Shown here piece after piece: positions 34,312 to 42,793 of a DNA stretch of 64,000 nt. The DNA lies in assembly GCA_036504155.1 (NCBI GenBank), contig DASXVQ010000020.1:62001-126000 (forward strand), in the 5' to 3' direction. Each line of letters begins with the position of its first letter. Position 1 is the first letter of the stretch. The stretch comes from JACRCT01 sp036504155 (GTDB lineage Bacteria > Myxococcota > Myxococcia > Myxococcales > UBA5297). The notes under the pieces are model-generated. The model saw only the letters and a list, made by a program, of their open reading frames with translations. It did no database searches and was not told the DNA's origin. Both the position numbers and the translations under genes were made by a program.

Positions 34312-34746
34312 ATGGGACCCCCTTCCGTGCCCCTGGAGACGCCCTTGGCTTCGCTCGAGCTGGAATGCCCCGACACGGGCCACGCAGAGATCGACGAACA
34401 GCACCGCGCGCTGCGCCACCAACTCCTCGAGCTGGTGGGCGCGGTCAACTCCGGGAAGCTCGAAGCCGTCCGGCACCGACTGGACACGGTGGTGGAGCAG
34501 GTCGCCGCCCACTTCGCGTTCGAGGAGCGGCTGATGCAGGAGACCGCCTTCCCCAACTACGCGCGGCACAAGGAGGCGCACGACACCTTCGTGGCCGACG
34601 CGCAGAAGTTCGCCAAGGAGCTGGCCGCCAAGGGGATCACCCCGAACTTCCGGCGGTGGGCGGTGGGCCGGCTGCTGGAGTGGTTCCGCTTCCACATCGT
34701 GGCCAACGACGTGGAGTTCGCCCGGCACCTGCTGCGGCACCGCTGA
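34312..34746 (+). CDS. Bacteriohemerythrin
   Basis: 144-residue oxygen- or iron-binding protein. All seven di-iron ligands are present with canonical spacing: His31, His67, Glu71, His86, His90, His128 and Asp133 (IDEQH, AHFAFEE, RHKEAH, FHIVAND). No signal peptide, so it is cytoplasmic. It could bind oxygen for transfer or sensing. ATG 34312 has only a weak ribosome site; the GTG at 34327 is an alternative. It stands alone between unrelated genes. Confidence 0.93.
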   Translation: MGPPSVPLETPLASLELECPDTGHAEIDEQHRALRHQLLELVGAVNSGKLEAVRHRLDTVVEQVAAHFAFEERLMQETAFPNYARHKEAHDTFVADAQKFAKELAAKGITPNFRRWAVGRLLEWFRFHIVANDVEFARHLLRHR

Positions 34747-34947
34747 GCGGCGCCCTTCTTCGGCAGCGCCAGGGAGCCGAGGCGCGAGCGAGCACGGGGC
34801 GCCTCGTTCGGGCTGCCGCAGCAGACGCGGCGAGGACGAGCGTCCCGGCCGCCAGGATGGCCAGCCTCGACGTGCTCGCGCGCAACCTCTGCATGGGGAC
34901 GAGGACTGCCGTACCCTGGGGCCGCCACTCTCGAGGGGAGCCTCTCC

Positions 34948-36267
34948 ATGAAGCCGTCGACGGCGGGCGTCATCATCCTCCTGGTCGTCGCCACCGGTGC
35001 CGCGCTCGAGTACGGGCCGGCCACCTGGCCAAAGCCCCGGACGCTGCTCGGCCTGGCAGACGACTCGGTGCCCGTCGCCGCGGCCATCGGCAGGGCCTTG
35101 CACTCGCGGTCCGGGGCCGTCGGGGAGGTGGAGGTGGTCGGTGCCGAGGTGCGGCTGCTGGCCGGCAGGCTCCGGCTCGAGGTCTCGGACGAACGGGAGC
35201 CGGGCGACGCGAAGGACGTCGCACACTTCCACGTCCTCGCGGCCGCCGACGGGGTGCCCTCGGGTCGGCTGGACGTGTGTTCCATGGGGTGGGGGGCCAC
35301 CGCGGAGCTGCGCTTCGAGGACCTGGCCGAAGCGTTCGCCGGGGTGGCCTTCCCGCCGCTGCTGTCGCGGATCAAGGGCGAGCCGCTGCTCGAGGCCCGG
35401 CCGTTCTGGGGCGACGAGCCATGGGCGGTGAACGGCTTCCGCGGATACGTCGGCCCGGTCGTCGCGCGCGGCGGCGCCATCGACGTCGCCTCGTTCGAGG
35501 ACTCGGACTTCTTCTCCGAGATCCCCGGCTTGCCGGACGACGGCCGCCTGCACCTGGTGAAGGCGGTGCTGCTCTCCAAGGGCGGCTTCTGGGAGCGCAC
35601 GATCGAGCTCGACGGCCGGGCCACCGCCGTCGCCGCAGCGCGCTGGTCCAGAGTCCCCGCGACGCCGGCGGTGGCCATGGCCGTCCGGTTCGCCGTCTAC
35701 GACCAGCGCGACAAGCCGCCCGCGGCCGAGGCGCGCCAGACCGCGCTCCAGCGGCTGGAGGCGCGCGAGCCCTGGCTCTTCCCGGCCGACGCGTGCCCCG
35801 TCGACGTCATGCCCACCGTTCTCGCCGAGCACTCCTACTCGCCGCTCGCCTGCCGAAACGGCCGCCTGCTCGACTGCCTGACAGCCTGCGAGAAGGGCAG
35901 CGCCTCATACTGCTACAGCGCGGCGCTCGACCTGCAGTCCCCCGGAAGCCCCAAGCCGGGCCCCGAGGCGCTCTTCCTGAGGGCCTGCCGGCTCGGCTTC
36001 GCCTCGGGCTGCACCAACGCCGCCGCCGGGAGGCTGCTCGTCCACGAGGACGCGTGTGCCCTGCGCACGTTCGAGAAGATCTGCGAGCGCGCCGGAGACC
36101 CCTGGGCCTGCACGATGTTCGGCGGCGCGCTGGCCAAGGGCGATGGCGTCGCGAAGGACCCCGCGCGCGCCCGCGAAGTCCTGGCCAAGTCCTGCAGCCA
36201 CGGCGCCGACGATCCGGCGTGCCAGGGCGCCGAGCAGATCCTTCGCTCGCTCGACGGGACGCCGTGA
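34948..36267 (+). CDS. Membrane-anchored or exported protein with Sel1-like repeats
   Basis: 439-residue protein from ATG 34948 with GAGGGGAG upstream. Residues 5-22 are hydrophobic and act as signal anchor or signal peptide. Residues 30-280 are of unknown fold. The last 150 residues hold Sel1/TPR-like helical repeats with paired cysteines (LLDCLTACEKGSASYCYSAA, FLRACRLGFASGCTNAA, CALRTFEKICERAGDPWACT), as in disulfide-bonded Hcp-type repeat proteins. Such repeats bind other proteins. Function unknown. Confidence 0.75.
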   Translation: MKPSTAGVIILLVVATGAALEYGPATWPKPRTLLGLADDSVPVAAAIGRALHSRSGAVGEVEVVGAEVRLLAGRLRLEVSDEREPGDAKDVAHFHVLAAADGVPSGRLDVCSMGWGATAELRFEDLAEAFAGVAFPPLLSRIKGEPLLEARPFWGDEPWAVNGFRGYVGPVVARGGAIDVASFEDSDFFSEIPGLPDDGRLHLVKAVLLSKGGFWERTIELDGRATAVAAARWSRVPATPAVAMAVRFAVYDQRDKPPAAEARQTALQRLEAREPWLFPADACPVDVMPTVLAEHSYSPLACRNGRLLDCLTACEKGSASYCYSAALDLQSPGSPKPGPEALFLRACRLGFASGCTNAAAGRLLVHEDACALRTFEKICERAGDPWACTMFGGALAKGDGVAKDPARAREVLAKSCSHGADDPACQGAEQILRSLDGTP

Positions 36268-36292
36268 CGGGCCGGTCCACCCGGCCCTCGAC

Positions 36293-37447
36293 CTATCCGC
36301 GGCGCCGCCTGGTCCCCGCGAGCGCCAGCAGCGCGAGGGCCGCCAGCCCGACGACCGGACCGTTCGTGCCGCACCCGCAGCCGCCCAGGTCGTAGATCGC
36401 CACGTCGGAGGACCCTGCGTCGCGGCCACCGTCCCGAGAGGCCATCGCCGCATCGGGCTCCACCACCGCGCCATCGCCGACGCCCGCGTCCTCCTCGATC
36501 GCCGCGGCGTCTTCGGGCTCGCCGGCGTCGAGGCCCGGCTCGGCCCCGTCCGGCGCCTCGCCGGAGTCGATCTTTGGTGCGGCGGCGTCGGGAGGCGGGG
36601 CTGCGGCGTCAGCCGGGGTCTGCAGGTCGGCATCCGGAGGCTCGCCGGCGTCGCGCCCGGGCTCGGCCGCGTCCTCGCCGGCGGCGGCGGCGTCCTCGCC
36701 CGGCGCGTCGGCGTCCGGGGGCGGCGTGCTCGCGTCGGGCGGAGGGATGACCACGACGAAGTCCAGAGCGTTCGAGGTCCCGCCGTTGATGGACGGGCAG
36801 GCCCCGTAGTTGCTGCCGTTGGCGCAGTTGATCCCGAAGGCGGGCGCCGAAGGATTCTTCACCGTGACCGCCACGGTGCCCGCGGCGGTCATCTGCGCCG
36901 CCGGGATCACCGCGGTCAGCCGAGAGGTCGTGTCGAAGGTGGTGACCAGCGCCGCAGCGCCGAAGTAGACGACCGACTGGTGCGTGAAGGAGCCGTCGGG
37001 AGAATCCACGGTGAGGACGAGGTCCGGTCCGCCCCAGTCGCAGCCGGTCGGGGAGAGGGAGGAGAGCGCCGGCACCGGCTCGCCGAAGTTCACGTCGACG
37101 TAGTTGCCGTTGGTGACCTGGCAGGCGCTCGAGTCGACCCCGCAACCGGCGCTGATGTTCCAGGAGGCGTTCTGACTCGACCAGGTGATCTGGATGTTGG
37201 CGTCGGTCCGAACGGCGCTGATGTTCACCTTCCCGGAGACGTTGTTGTAGCTGTACGCAGTGCCCTGGCCGACGGTGCCGGTGGCGTTGCCGTTGGTCCA
37301 GTCGGCGCGGCCGTTGGCGCAGTTGGCGTCCGAACCCGGTGAGCCGTAGGCGTGCAAGGCGAAGCCGTTGGCGCCAGCCGAGCTCGCCCAGAGCAGGCCA
37401 GCGGCACCGGCGACGAATCCAATCAGCGCGTTCCGGGCAGCCCCCAT
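36293..37447 (-). CDS. IPT/TIG-domain surface protein with MYXO-CTERM tail
   Basis: 384-residue exported protein, ATG 37447, signal peptide ending near ASSAGA. Residues about 25-110 are a Ser/Asn/Gly-rich beta domain with two Cys. About 110-195 match an IPT/TIG immunoglobulin-like fold (PVPALSSLSPTGCDWGGPDL, FGAAALVTTFD, GTVAVTVKNP). A long Asp/Ala/Pro/Glu linker (about 225-345) leads to a MYXO-CTERM-like signal: GGCGCGTNG, a membrane helix and TRRRRG. It is probably displayed on the cell surface; no enzymatic residues are seen. Confidence 0.82.
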   Translation of the reverse strand: MGAARNALIGFVAGAAGLLWASSAGANGFALHAYGSPGSDANCANGRADWTNGNATGTVGQGTAYSYNNVSGKVNISAVRTDANIQITWSSQNASWNISAGCGVDSSACQVTNGNYVDVNFGEPVPALSSLSPTGCDWGGPDLVLTVDSPDGSFTHQSVVYFGAAALVTTFDTTSRLTAVIPAAQMTAAGTVAVTVKNPSAPAFGINCANGSNYGACPSINGGTSNALDFVVVIPPPDASTPPPDADAPGEDAAAAGEDAAEPGRDAGEPPDADLQTPADAAAPPPDAAAPKIDSGEAPDGAEPGLDAGEPEDAAAIEEDAGVGDGAVVEPDAAMASRDGGRDAGSSDVAIYDLGGCGCGTNGPVVGLAALALLALAGTRRRRG

Positions 37448-37774
37448 GCCGTTAGTGTCGCGCGGCGCCTGCGCCCTCGCAATTCGGCGACCCCCGAGTC
37501 CGGTCCGGAGCCGGCAGTGGTGAACTCCCGACCTCCGCGGTGAGGACCTGACGCAGGCCAGCTCCTCCTGGCCGGCCGGACCCACGTAGATCGTTGCGAG
37601 CGATCGCCTGATCCACGTCGCGAGATCGGTGAAAGCCCTCGGCTTCGCCCGAGGAATCCCCCACTTCCGAGCCTCGGCTCCCCCGTGTGACACGGCGCGT
37701 TGGCACGTCTTGCATCGTCGTCCACTCGAAGCTGCATGCCACCGCGGTGAGCGATCGCCGCAAGGAGGTCGACG
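37448..37774. other. Gene-free divergent region
   Basis: 327 bases holding the promoters of the MYXO-CTERM gene (minus) and the three-gene membrane operon (plus). A ccctcggcttcgcccgagg hairpin lies at about 37638-37656. No gene is supported. Confidence 0.5.
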
Positions 37775-38404
37775 ATGGATGCCCCAGCCCAAGCCCTGCC
37801 CCGACCGCTCTCGCTGACGCTGAATGCACCGCCCGAGATACTCGACGCCGGCCCCGTGCCGGCGAGCGTGCCCGCGACGACGACGACGACGACGGCCGCC
37901 GACGTCCGGCGCGGCGTCGTCACGCTCCTGCAGGCGGTGGGAGGGACCGCGATCTTCGGGTTCGCGCTGAGGACCGCGGCCGAGCACGCCATCCCCGGCC
38001 TGGGCCACCTGGCCTGGGCCGCTTCGTACGCGGGTGCCCTGCTGCTCGCCTGGGCCGTCTGCCTGCCGGCGCTCTACGTCTTCTGGGCGAGCCACCAGGA
38101 AGGCCTGGGGGCCAAGGAGTGCGTCGGCGCGGCGCTCGATGCCTTCGGCTCCTCCGGCGCGGCGCTGGCCTCGACCGCGCCCATCCTCTGGTTCTTCTCG
38201 GTGACCGCGCCGCACTCGCGCATCCTCTCGCCGCTCGCGCTCGCCTTCGCGGCGCTGGCGCTGGCCGCCGGCGGCGCCGTCTTCGGCACGCGCCTGCGCG
38301 GGCTCGGAGGGCGGCTGGGGTTCGTGGCCCAGTGGGCCTTCGCCGCGCTCGTCGCCGTCAGCTTCGTTCAGTTCGCCTACCTCACCGGCATCCGCTGGTT
38401 CTGA
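37775..38404 (+). CDS. Polytopic membrane protein (first of a paralogous pair)
   Basis: 209-residue protein with a Pro/Thr-rich N-terminal tail (about 45 residues, including six Thr encoded by ACG) and four to five predicted membrane helices. An AAGGAGG site precedes ATG 37775. The segment VCLPALYVFWASHQEGLGAK through STAPILWFF matches the next gene's ICLPALHVY through LCPVLLVF, so the two are paralogues. First gene of a tight operon of three. Family not recognised; a Yip1-like helix pattern is possible. Confidence 0.7.
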   Translation: MDAPAQALPRPLSLTLNAPPEILDAGPVPASVPATTTTTTAADVRRGVVTLLQAVGGTAIFGFALRTAAEHAIPGLGHLAWAASYAGALLLAWAVCLPALYVFWASHQEGLGAKECVGAALDAFGSSGAALASTAPILWFFSVTAPHSRILSPLALAFAALALAAGGAVFGTRLRGLGGRLGFVAQWAFAALVAVSFVQFAYLTGIRWF

Positions 38405-38418
38405 AGAAGGAGACCGCC

Positions 38419-39156
38419 ATGGACGCGCTGACCTCGCAGGCCCCGAAGGCCCCCGGACTGCTCCAGACCGCGGAGCTCTTGCTGCGCACCCCGGACAAAC
38501 TGCTCGACCAGGTCCACGAAGGAGGCGCCGCCACGCGCGAGCTGCCGGCGCGGCTCATCCTGCTCTCGGCGATCGGCTTCGGCGCCTACGGCTTCATCGT
38601 CGGGCTGGCGCGCTCGCCGCTGCAGGGCCTGCTCGCCGCGCCCAAGCTGGTCTTCGTCGCGCTCGGCTCGCTCGTCATCTGCCTGCCGGCGCTGCACGTC
38701 TACGGGCGGCTCCTGGGCAGCAAGGCACGCCTCGACGAGGCCGTCGGCGAGGCGCTGACCGCCATCGCCACCGCGGGGATGACCCTGCTCGCGCTCTGCC
38801 CGGTGCTGCTGGTCTTCACGCGCATCATCGCGCCCACCCTGGGCGTGTACCTGTACACGATCCTCGGAGCGGCGGCGCTGCTCGCCTTCGCCTGCCTGCG
38901 CGGCATCTTCGTGCTCTTCCGGGCCATGCGCCGCGGCGACCGGCCGGCCTTCCACCTGCTCGCGTGGACGGCCCTCTTCGGCCTGGTCGGCCTGCAGTGC
39001 GCCTGGCTGGTGCGGCCCTTCATCGGCGCGCCGTCGGCGACGCCGCAGGCCCTGGTGCTCACCCGGCCGCTGGAGCGCACCGCCTTCGACGCCCTGCAGC
39101 GCACCGCCTCCAGCGCGATCGAGACCGCCCTCTCGGATCGCGTCGCCCCTCGCTAG
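38419..39156 (+). CDS. Polytopic membrane protein (second of a paralogous pair)
   Basis: 245-residue membrane protein starting 14 bases after the previous stop, with AAGGAG upstream of ATG 38419. A cytoplasmic N-terminal segment (about 45 residues: LLLRTPDKLLDQVHEG) is followed by five or so membrane helices and a soluble C-terminal tail of about 50 residues. It shares the pattern xCLPALxV, VGxALxA, PxLLVF and IIAP with the upstream gene, indicating tandem duplication and divergence. Function unknown. Confidence 0.7.
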   Translation: MDALTSQAPKAPGLLQTAELLLRTPDKLLDQVHEGGAATRELPARLILLSAIGFGAYGFIVGLARSPLQGLLAAPKLVFVALGSLVICLPALHVYGRLLGSKARLDEAVGEALTAIATAGMTLLALCPVLLVFTRIIAPTLGVYLYTILGAAALLAFACLRGIFVLFRAMRRGDRPAFHLLAWTALFGLVGLQCAWLVRPFIGAPSATPQALVLTRPLERTAFDALQRTASSAIETALSDRVAPR

Positions 39157-39172
39157 ACCGAAGGAGGACGCC

Positions 39173-39814
39173 GTGGCCATCGCGACCCTCGTGCTCTACC
39201 TGGCGGCCGGACTGCTCGTCGCCTTCGCCCTGGCGCGCAAGGCGCCGGCCACCGTCCCGGCCTTCGCGCTGCGCGCGATCCTCTGGCCGGTCTTCGTGCC
39301 CCTCTTCGCCCCGGAGGCGCCGCCGCCGTCGGCGCCCGGGGACGAGGGCCGCATCCGCGCGGCCGAGGCGAGCCTCGCCGACTCCCTCCGGGCGCTGGGC
39401 GGCGTGCTCGGCGACGGGCTGACGCTCGAGATGCGCCGCGTGGAGGCGCTGGGCAAGGCGCTGCGGTCGGCGGCGGCGCGCAAGGTCGAGCTCGACGGCC
39501 TGCTGGCGATGCCCGAGCACGACCTCGCCAAGCTGGTGGCCGAGCACGAGCGGCTGGTGGCGGCGCACGACGGGTCGGCGGTCGCGGAGATCCTGGCGCA
39601 GCGCATCGAGCACGTGCGCAGGCTGCAGGCGCTGCGCAACCAGACGCAGGCGGAGTTCGACCGCGCGGTGGCAAGGGCCGGCGAGCTGGCGACGCGGCTG
39701 ACGCTCTTGCGCTACGACACCGGCGCGGGGTCCGGGGCGGCGGTCACCGCGCAGCAGCTGGCGTCTTCCATCGACGAGCTGTGCTCGGTGCTGGGCGAGG
39801 TGCGGGCGGCGTGA
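39173..39814 (+). CDS. Membrane-anchored coiled-coil protein
   Basis: 213-residue protein from GTG 39173, with a near-perfect AAGGAGG site. One N-terminal membrane segment (residues 3-21) and a second hydrophobic stretch (about 26-46) precede a largely helical, charged region (about 60-190) with heptad-like spacing (VEALGKALRSAAARKVELDG, HDLAKLVAEHERLVAAHD). Third gene of the membrane operon, 16 bases after the second. It may assemble with the two polytopic proteins. Family unknown. Confidence 0.7.
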   Translation: MAIATLVLYLAAGLLVAFALARKAPATVPAFALRAILWPVFVPLFAPEAPPPSAPGDEGRIRAAEASLADSLRALGGVLGDGLTLEMRRVEALGKALRSAAARKVELDGLLAMPEHDLAKLVAEHERLVAAHDGSAVAEILAQRIEHVRRLQALRNQTQAEFDRAVARAGELATRLTLLRYDTGAGSGAAVTAQQLASSIDELCSVLGEVRAA

Positions 39815-39833
39815 CCGCGTGAACCGCCTGGTC

Positions 39834-39862
39834 TTGCCAACTGGTAGGATGATTAGTAGGAT
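39834..39862 (+). promoter_or_regulatory. Promoter of the toxin-antitoxin pair, probably leaderless
   Basis: TTGCCA (39834-39839) and TAGGAT (39857-39862) are separated by 17 bases. A start of transcription six to eight bases further would fall at or next to ATG 39870. Two copies of GTAGGAT (39844-39850 and 39856-39862) overlap the -10 region and could be an antitoxin operator. Confidence 0.6.
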
Positions 39863-39869
39863 ACTTGGT

Positions 39870-40172
39870 ATGAGCCACGGTCGGAGAACCAAGGTTAGCG
39901 TGTCCCTCTCGTCCGAAGTAGTCGGCCGCGTCGACGAGCGCGCGAGGCGGACCCATTCGACTCGCAGTGCCGTCATGGAGGAGTGGCTTCAGGCGGGTGA
40001 GCGGCTGGCCGCTGAGGGAGCGCTCGCGGCGGAGGTGGAGTCGTACTACCGCAGCATGACCCCGGAGGAGCGTGCGGAATCCGATGCGATCGCCGCTGCC
40101 TCCTCCCGTGCCGCCCGGGCTTTGGACATCGACGAGGAACCGGTCAAGGTGAAGCCGAGGAGACGCAAGTGA
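39870..40172 (+). CDS. Ribbon-helix-helix antitoxin (MazE/CopG-like)
   Basis: 100-residue protein, start ATG 39870. The first 50 residues form a ribbon-helix-helix DNA-binding domain (TKVSVSLSSEVVGRVDERAR, RTHSTRSAVMEEWL). The acidic helical rest would wrap the toxin, ending in a basic KVKPRRRK. The frame stays open further upstream (to 39819), but the promoter overlaps that stretch. Its stop overlaps the toxin's GTG as GTGA. Base composition is less GC-rich than its neighbours, consistent with acquisition by transfer. Confidence 0.85.
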   Translation: MSHGRRTKVSVSLSSEVVGRVDERARRTHSTRSAVMEEWLQAGERLAAEGALAAEVESYYRSMTPEERAESDAIAAASSRAARALDIDEEPVKVKPRRRK

Positions 40173-40498
40173 CCGCCTTTCTCCGCGGCTTCGTCTACTG
40201 GGCGCACATGGACAAGCGCAGGCCGGTCATCGTGGTCTCCCACGACGCTCGGAACAAGTTCGGAAATGACGTGGTGATCGTGCCCTGCACCACCAACATG
40301 AGGCCGCTCGGCTGGCACATTGTTCTGGCGAAGGGTGAAGGCGGGCTTCCCTGGCCGAGCATCGCCAAGTGCGAGCAACTCACCACGGTGAGGAAGGCCG
40401 ACCTCGAACAAGTGGCCCTGGGGCCGAGGCTATCGACTGAGCGCATACGGGAGATCGAGCGGGCGATTCTGTCGGCGCTGGCGATCACCGCCGCATAG
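40169..40498 (+). CDS. MazF/PemK-family toxin
   Basis: 109-residue predicted mRNA interferase. The family pattern is visible: FVYWAHMDKRRPVIVVSHDA near the N-terminus, VVIVPCTTNMRP, then LPWPSIAKCEQLTTV and VALGPRLS. The start is GTG 40169, overlapping the antitoxin stop by 4 bases. It is regulated with, and neutralised by, the upstream antitoxin. Length is normal. Confidence 0.9.
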   Translation: MTAFLRGFVYWAHMDKRRPVIVVSHDARNKFGNDVVIVPCTTNMRPLGWHIVLAKGEGGLPWPSIAKCEQLTTVRKADLEQVALGPRLSTERIREIERAILSALAITAA

Positions 40499-40537
40499 CC
40501 TCCGCGGGCCCTCGAAGCAGGAAGCAGGCGCGGAGGC
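40498..40537. terminator. Hairpin between convergent toxin and xdhB genes
   Basis: A 9-bp stem (GCCTCCGCG / CGCGGAGGC) encloses a 22-base loop that contains a tandem gaagcag. It lies exactly between the two convergent stops. No T-tract. Confidence 0.45.
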
Positions 40538-40543
40538 CTGCCA

Positions 40544-42793
40544 CTACTGCTCCCCGTGCAGGTACATGAACGCCTTCTCCGGCGTCACCGGCAGCGACGG
40601 CACCGGCCGGTCCTTGCGCACGCTGCGCAGCGCATCCACCACCGCGAAGTACGCCCCGAGCCCGTGCACGAACGGAGGCTCGCCCACCGCCTTGGAGTTG
40701 AGCACCGCGAAGGGGTTGCTCGAGTCCGGCAGCAGCGTGAGCTCGAAGTGCTTCGGCACGAACTTGATGTCCGGCACCTTGTAGGCGTTCACGCCGGTGA
40801 GCACCCTGCCGTCCGGCGCGTAGCGGATCTGCTCCAGCGTCGCCCAGCCGATGCCCTGGACCACCGCGCCTTCGACCTGCCCGCGGTCCACCTCCTCGCT
40901 GATCGCCTGGCCGACGTCGTGCACCACGTCGATGGCCTCGAGGGTGTACGTGCCGCGCACCACGTCGAGCAGCACCTCGGTCAGCGAGGTCCCGTAGGCG
41001 TAGTACGCGAACGGCCGGCCGCGCTCGGTCGCCAGGTCGTAGTGCAGGTCCGGCGTGGCGTAGAAGGCGTGCTCCGAGAGGTCGACCCGCGCCCACTGCG
41101 CCGCGGCCACCAGCTTCTCCCAGGAGAGATCCACCTTCTCGCCGCCGACGGAGAGCACCTCGTCGCGGATGGAGATCTCCTTGGCATCCGGCGCCTTGAG
41201 GTGTTGCGCGGCGAAGGACTGCAGCCGCGCGTAGATCCGCTCGCAGGCGAGCTGGGTCGCCATGCCGTTGAGGTCCGCGCCGGTGCTCGCCGAGGTCGGC
41301 GAGGCGTTGGGGATGCGCGAGGTGTTGGTGCTCTCCACCCGCACCTTGTCCGGGTGGATGCCCAGCGTCCTCGCCGCGACGAGCTGGATCTTGGTGTTGA
41401 CCCCCTGCCCCATCTCCACGGCGCCGGTGCTCACGGAGACGCTGCCGTCGACGTAGAGGTTCACCAGCGCGCTCGCCTGGTTGAGCGCGGTCTGCGCGAA
41501 GGAGATGCCGAAGCAGACGGGAACCACGCCCAGCCCGCGCTTGGTCTCGGCGTGCGTCCGGTTGTACTCGGCCACCGCCGCCTGCCGCTTCGCGAGATCG
41601 ATCTTATTGTCCAGCGTCTCCCAGCACCGGATCGCGTTCACCCGCTCCAGCTTCATGCCGTACGGCAGGCTGTCGCCGTCGCGCAGCAGGTTGCGGCGCT
41701 TGAGCTCGACCGCCGGCATCCCGAGGGTCTCCGCCGCCTGCGTCAGCGCCGACTCGATGGCGAACGTTCCCTGGGGCACGCCGAAGCCGCGGAAGGCGTT
41801 GTTGGGCGGGATGTTGGTCCGGCAGCTCAGGCCGGTGATGCGGATGTTGGGGATGCGGTACGAGCCCGAGGCGTGCAGGAAGCTGCGCCCGAGCACCGCG
41901 GTGGAGATGTCCGCGCAGGCGCCGGCGTGCTGGTAGAGCGTGACCTCGTACGCCTGGACGCGGCCCTCCTCGTCGAGGCCGAGCCGGTAGTCGTACTCGT
42001 AGGCGTGCCGCTTGCCGGTGGTGGCGATGTCCTCGTTGCGCTCCAGGACCAGCTTCACCGGCTTCTTGAGCAGGAACGCCGCCATCGCGGGCGCGACGAT
42101 CCACACCGCGGTCGACTCCTTGCCGCCGAAGCCGCCGCCCAGCCGCCGGATGTCGAGCTCCACCTTGTGCATCGGCAGCCCGAGCACCTCGGCGACGTGG
42201 TGGTGGAACGCGCCGGGCGCCTGGGCGCTGGCGCAGACCTTGATGGTTTCGTGCTCGCCGGGCAGGGCCAGCGCGCGCTGCGTCTCGAAGTAGAAGTGCT
42301 CCTGCGGCCCGCTCGAGAGCTTGCCCTGCACCAGGTGCTTGCAGCGGGCGAAGGCGCCGTCGGGGTCGCCGTTGACCAGCACGCGCTTCTGGCCGTGGAG
42401 CATCCCCTTCGCCGCGGCCTCGCGCGGGTCGAGCATCGGCTCGAGCTTCTCGAGATCCGCCTCGATCAGCTTCAGCGCCCGCCGCGCCAGCCGCGGCGAC
42501 GTCGCCACCACCAGCGCGATCGGCTGGCCGATGTACTCGACGGCGTCGACGGCGAGCAGCGGCTGGTCCTTGAAGATGTGCCCCACCTGGTTGAGTCCCG
42601 GCACGTCCCGGTGCGTGTAGACCGCGACGACGCCCTCCGCCGCTCTCGCCTTCTCGACGTCCAGCTTGCGGATGCGGCCCTTGGCCACGGACGAGGTGAA
42701 CAGCGCCGCGTGCAGGCAGCCCGGAGGAGTGGGGATGTCGTCGACGAACTGCGAGGTCCCGCGCACGTGCATCTTCATGTCGTCGTTTCTCAT
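40544..42793 (-). CDS. xdhB: Xanthine dehydrogenase, molybdopterin-binding large subunit
   Basis: 749-residue molybdenum-cofactor subunit of the xanthine dehydrogenase/aldehyde oxidase family, hydroxylating purines with water as oxygen source. The order is typical: an a/b hammerhead domain (residues 1-105), GGGFGGKES, AFRGFGVPQG, VEMGQGVNTKI and the catalytic base Glu705 in KAVGEPPF. ATG 42793 overlaps the xdhA stop (ATGA), so the subunits are co-translated. No xdhC maturation gene is in the window. Purine rather than aldehyde specificity follows from the two-subunit XdhA/XdhB arrangement. Confidence 0.92.
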   Translation of the reverse strand: MRNDDMKMHVRGTSQFVDDIPTPPGCLHAALFTSSVAKGRIRKLDVEKARAAEGVVAVYTHRDVPGLNQVGHIFKDQPLLAVDAVEYIGQPIALVVATSPRLARRALKLIEADLEKLEPMLDPREAAAKGMLHGQKRVLVNGDPDGAFARCKHLVQGKLSSGPQEHFYFETQRALALPGEHETIKVCASAQAPGAFHHHVAEVLGLPMHKVELDIRRLGGGFGGKESTAVWIVAPAMAAFLLKKPVKLVLERNEDIATTGKRHAYEYDYRLGLDEEGRVQAYEVTLYQHAGACADISTAVLGRSFLHASGSYRIPNIRITGLSCRTNIPPNNAFRGFGVPQGTFAIESALTQAAETLGMPAVELKRRNLLRDGDSLPYGMKLERVNAIRCWETLDNKIDLAKRQAAVAEYNRTHAETKRGLGVVPVCFGISFAQTALNQASALVNLYVDGSVSVSTGAVEMGQGVNTKIQLVAARTLGIHPDKVRVESTNTSRIPNASPTSASTGADLNGMATQLACERIYARLQSFAAQHLKAPDAKEISIRDEVLSVGGEKVDLSWEKLVAAAQWARVDLSEHAFYATPDLHYDLATERGRPFAYYAYGTSLTEVLLDVVRGTYTLEAIDVVHDVGQAISEEVDRGQVEGAVVQGIGWATLEQIRYAPDGRVLTGVNAYKVPDIKFVPKHFELTLLPDSSNPFAVLNSKAVGEPPFVHGLGAYFAVVDALRSVRKDRPVPSLPVTPEKAFMYLHGEQ

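Noticed and set aside
37701..37715. Sigma-54-like TGGCAC...TTGC upstream of the membrane operon
   Set aside because: The GG-to-GC spacing is 8 instead of 10 bases, which is outside the range sigma-54 tolerates.
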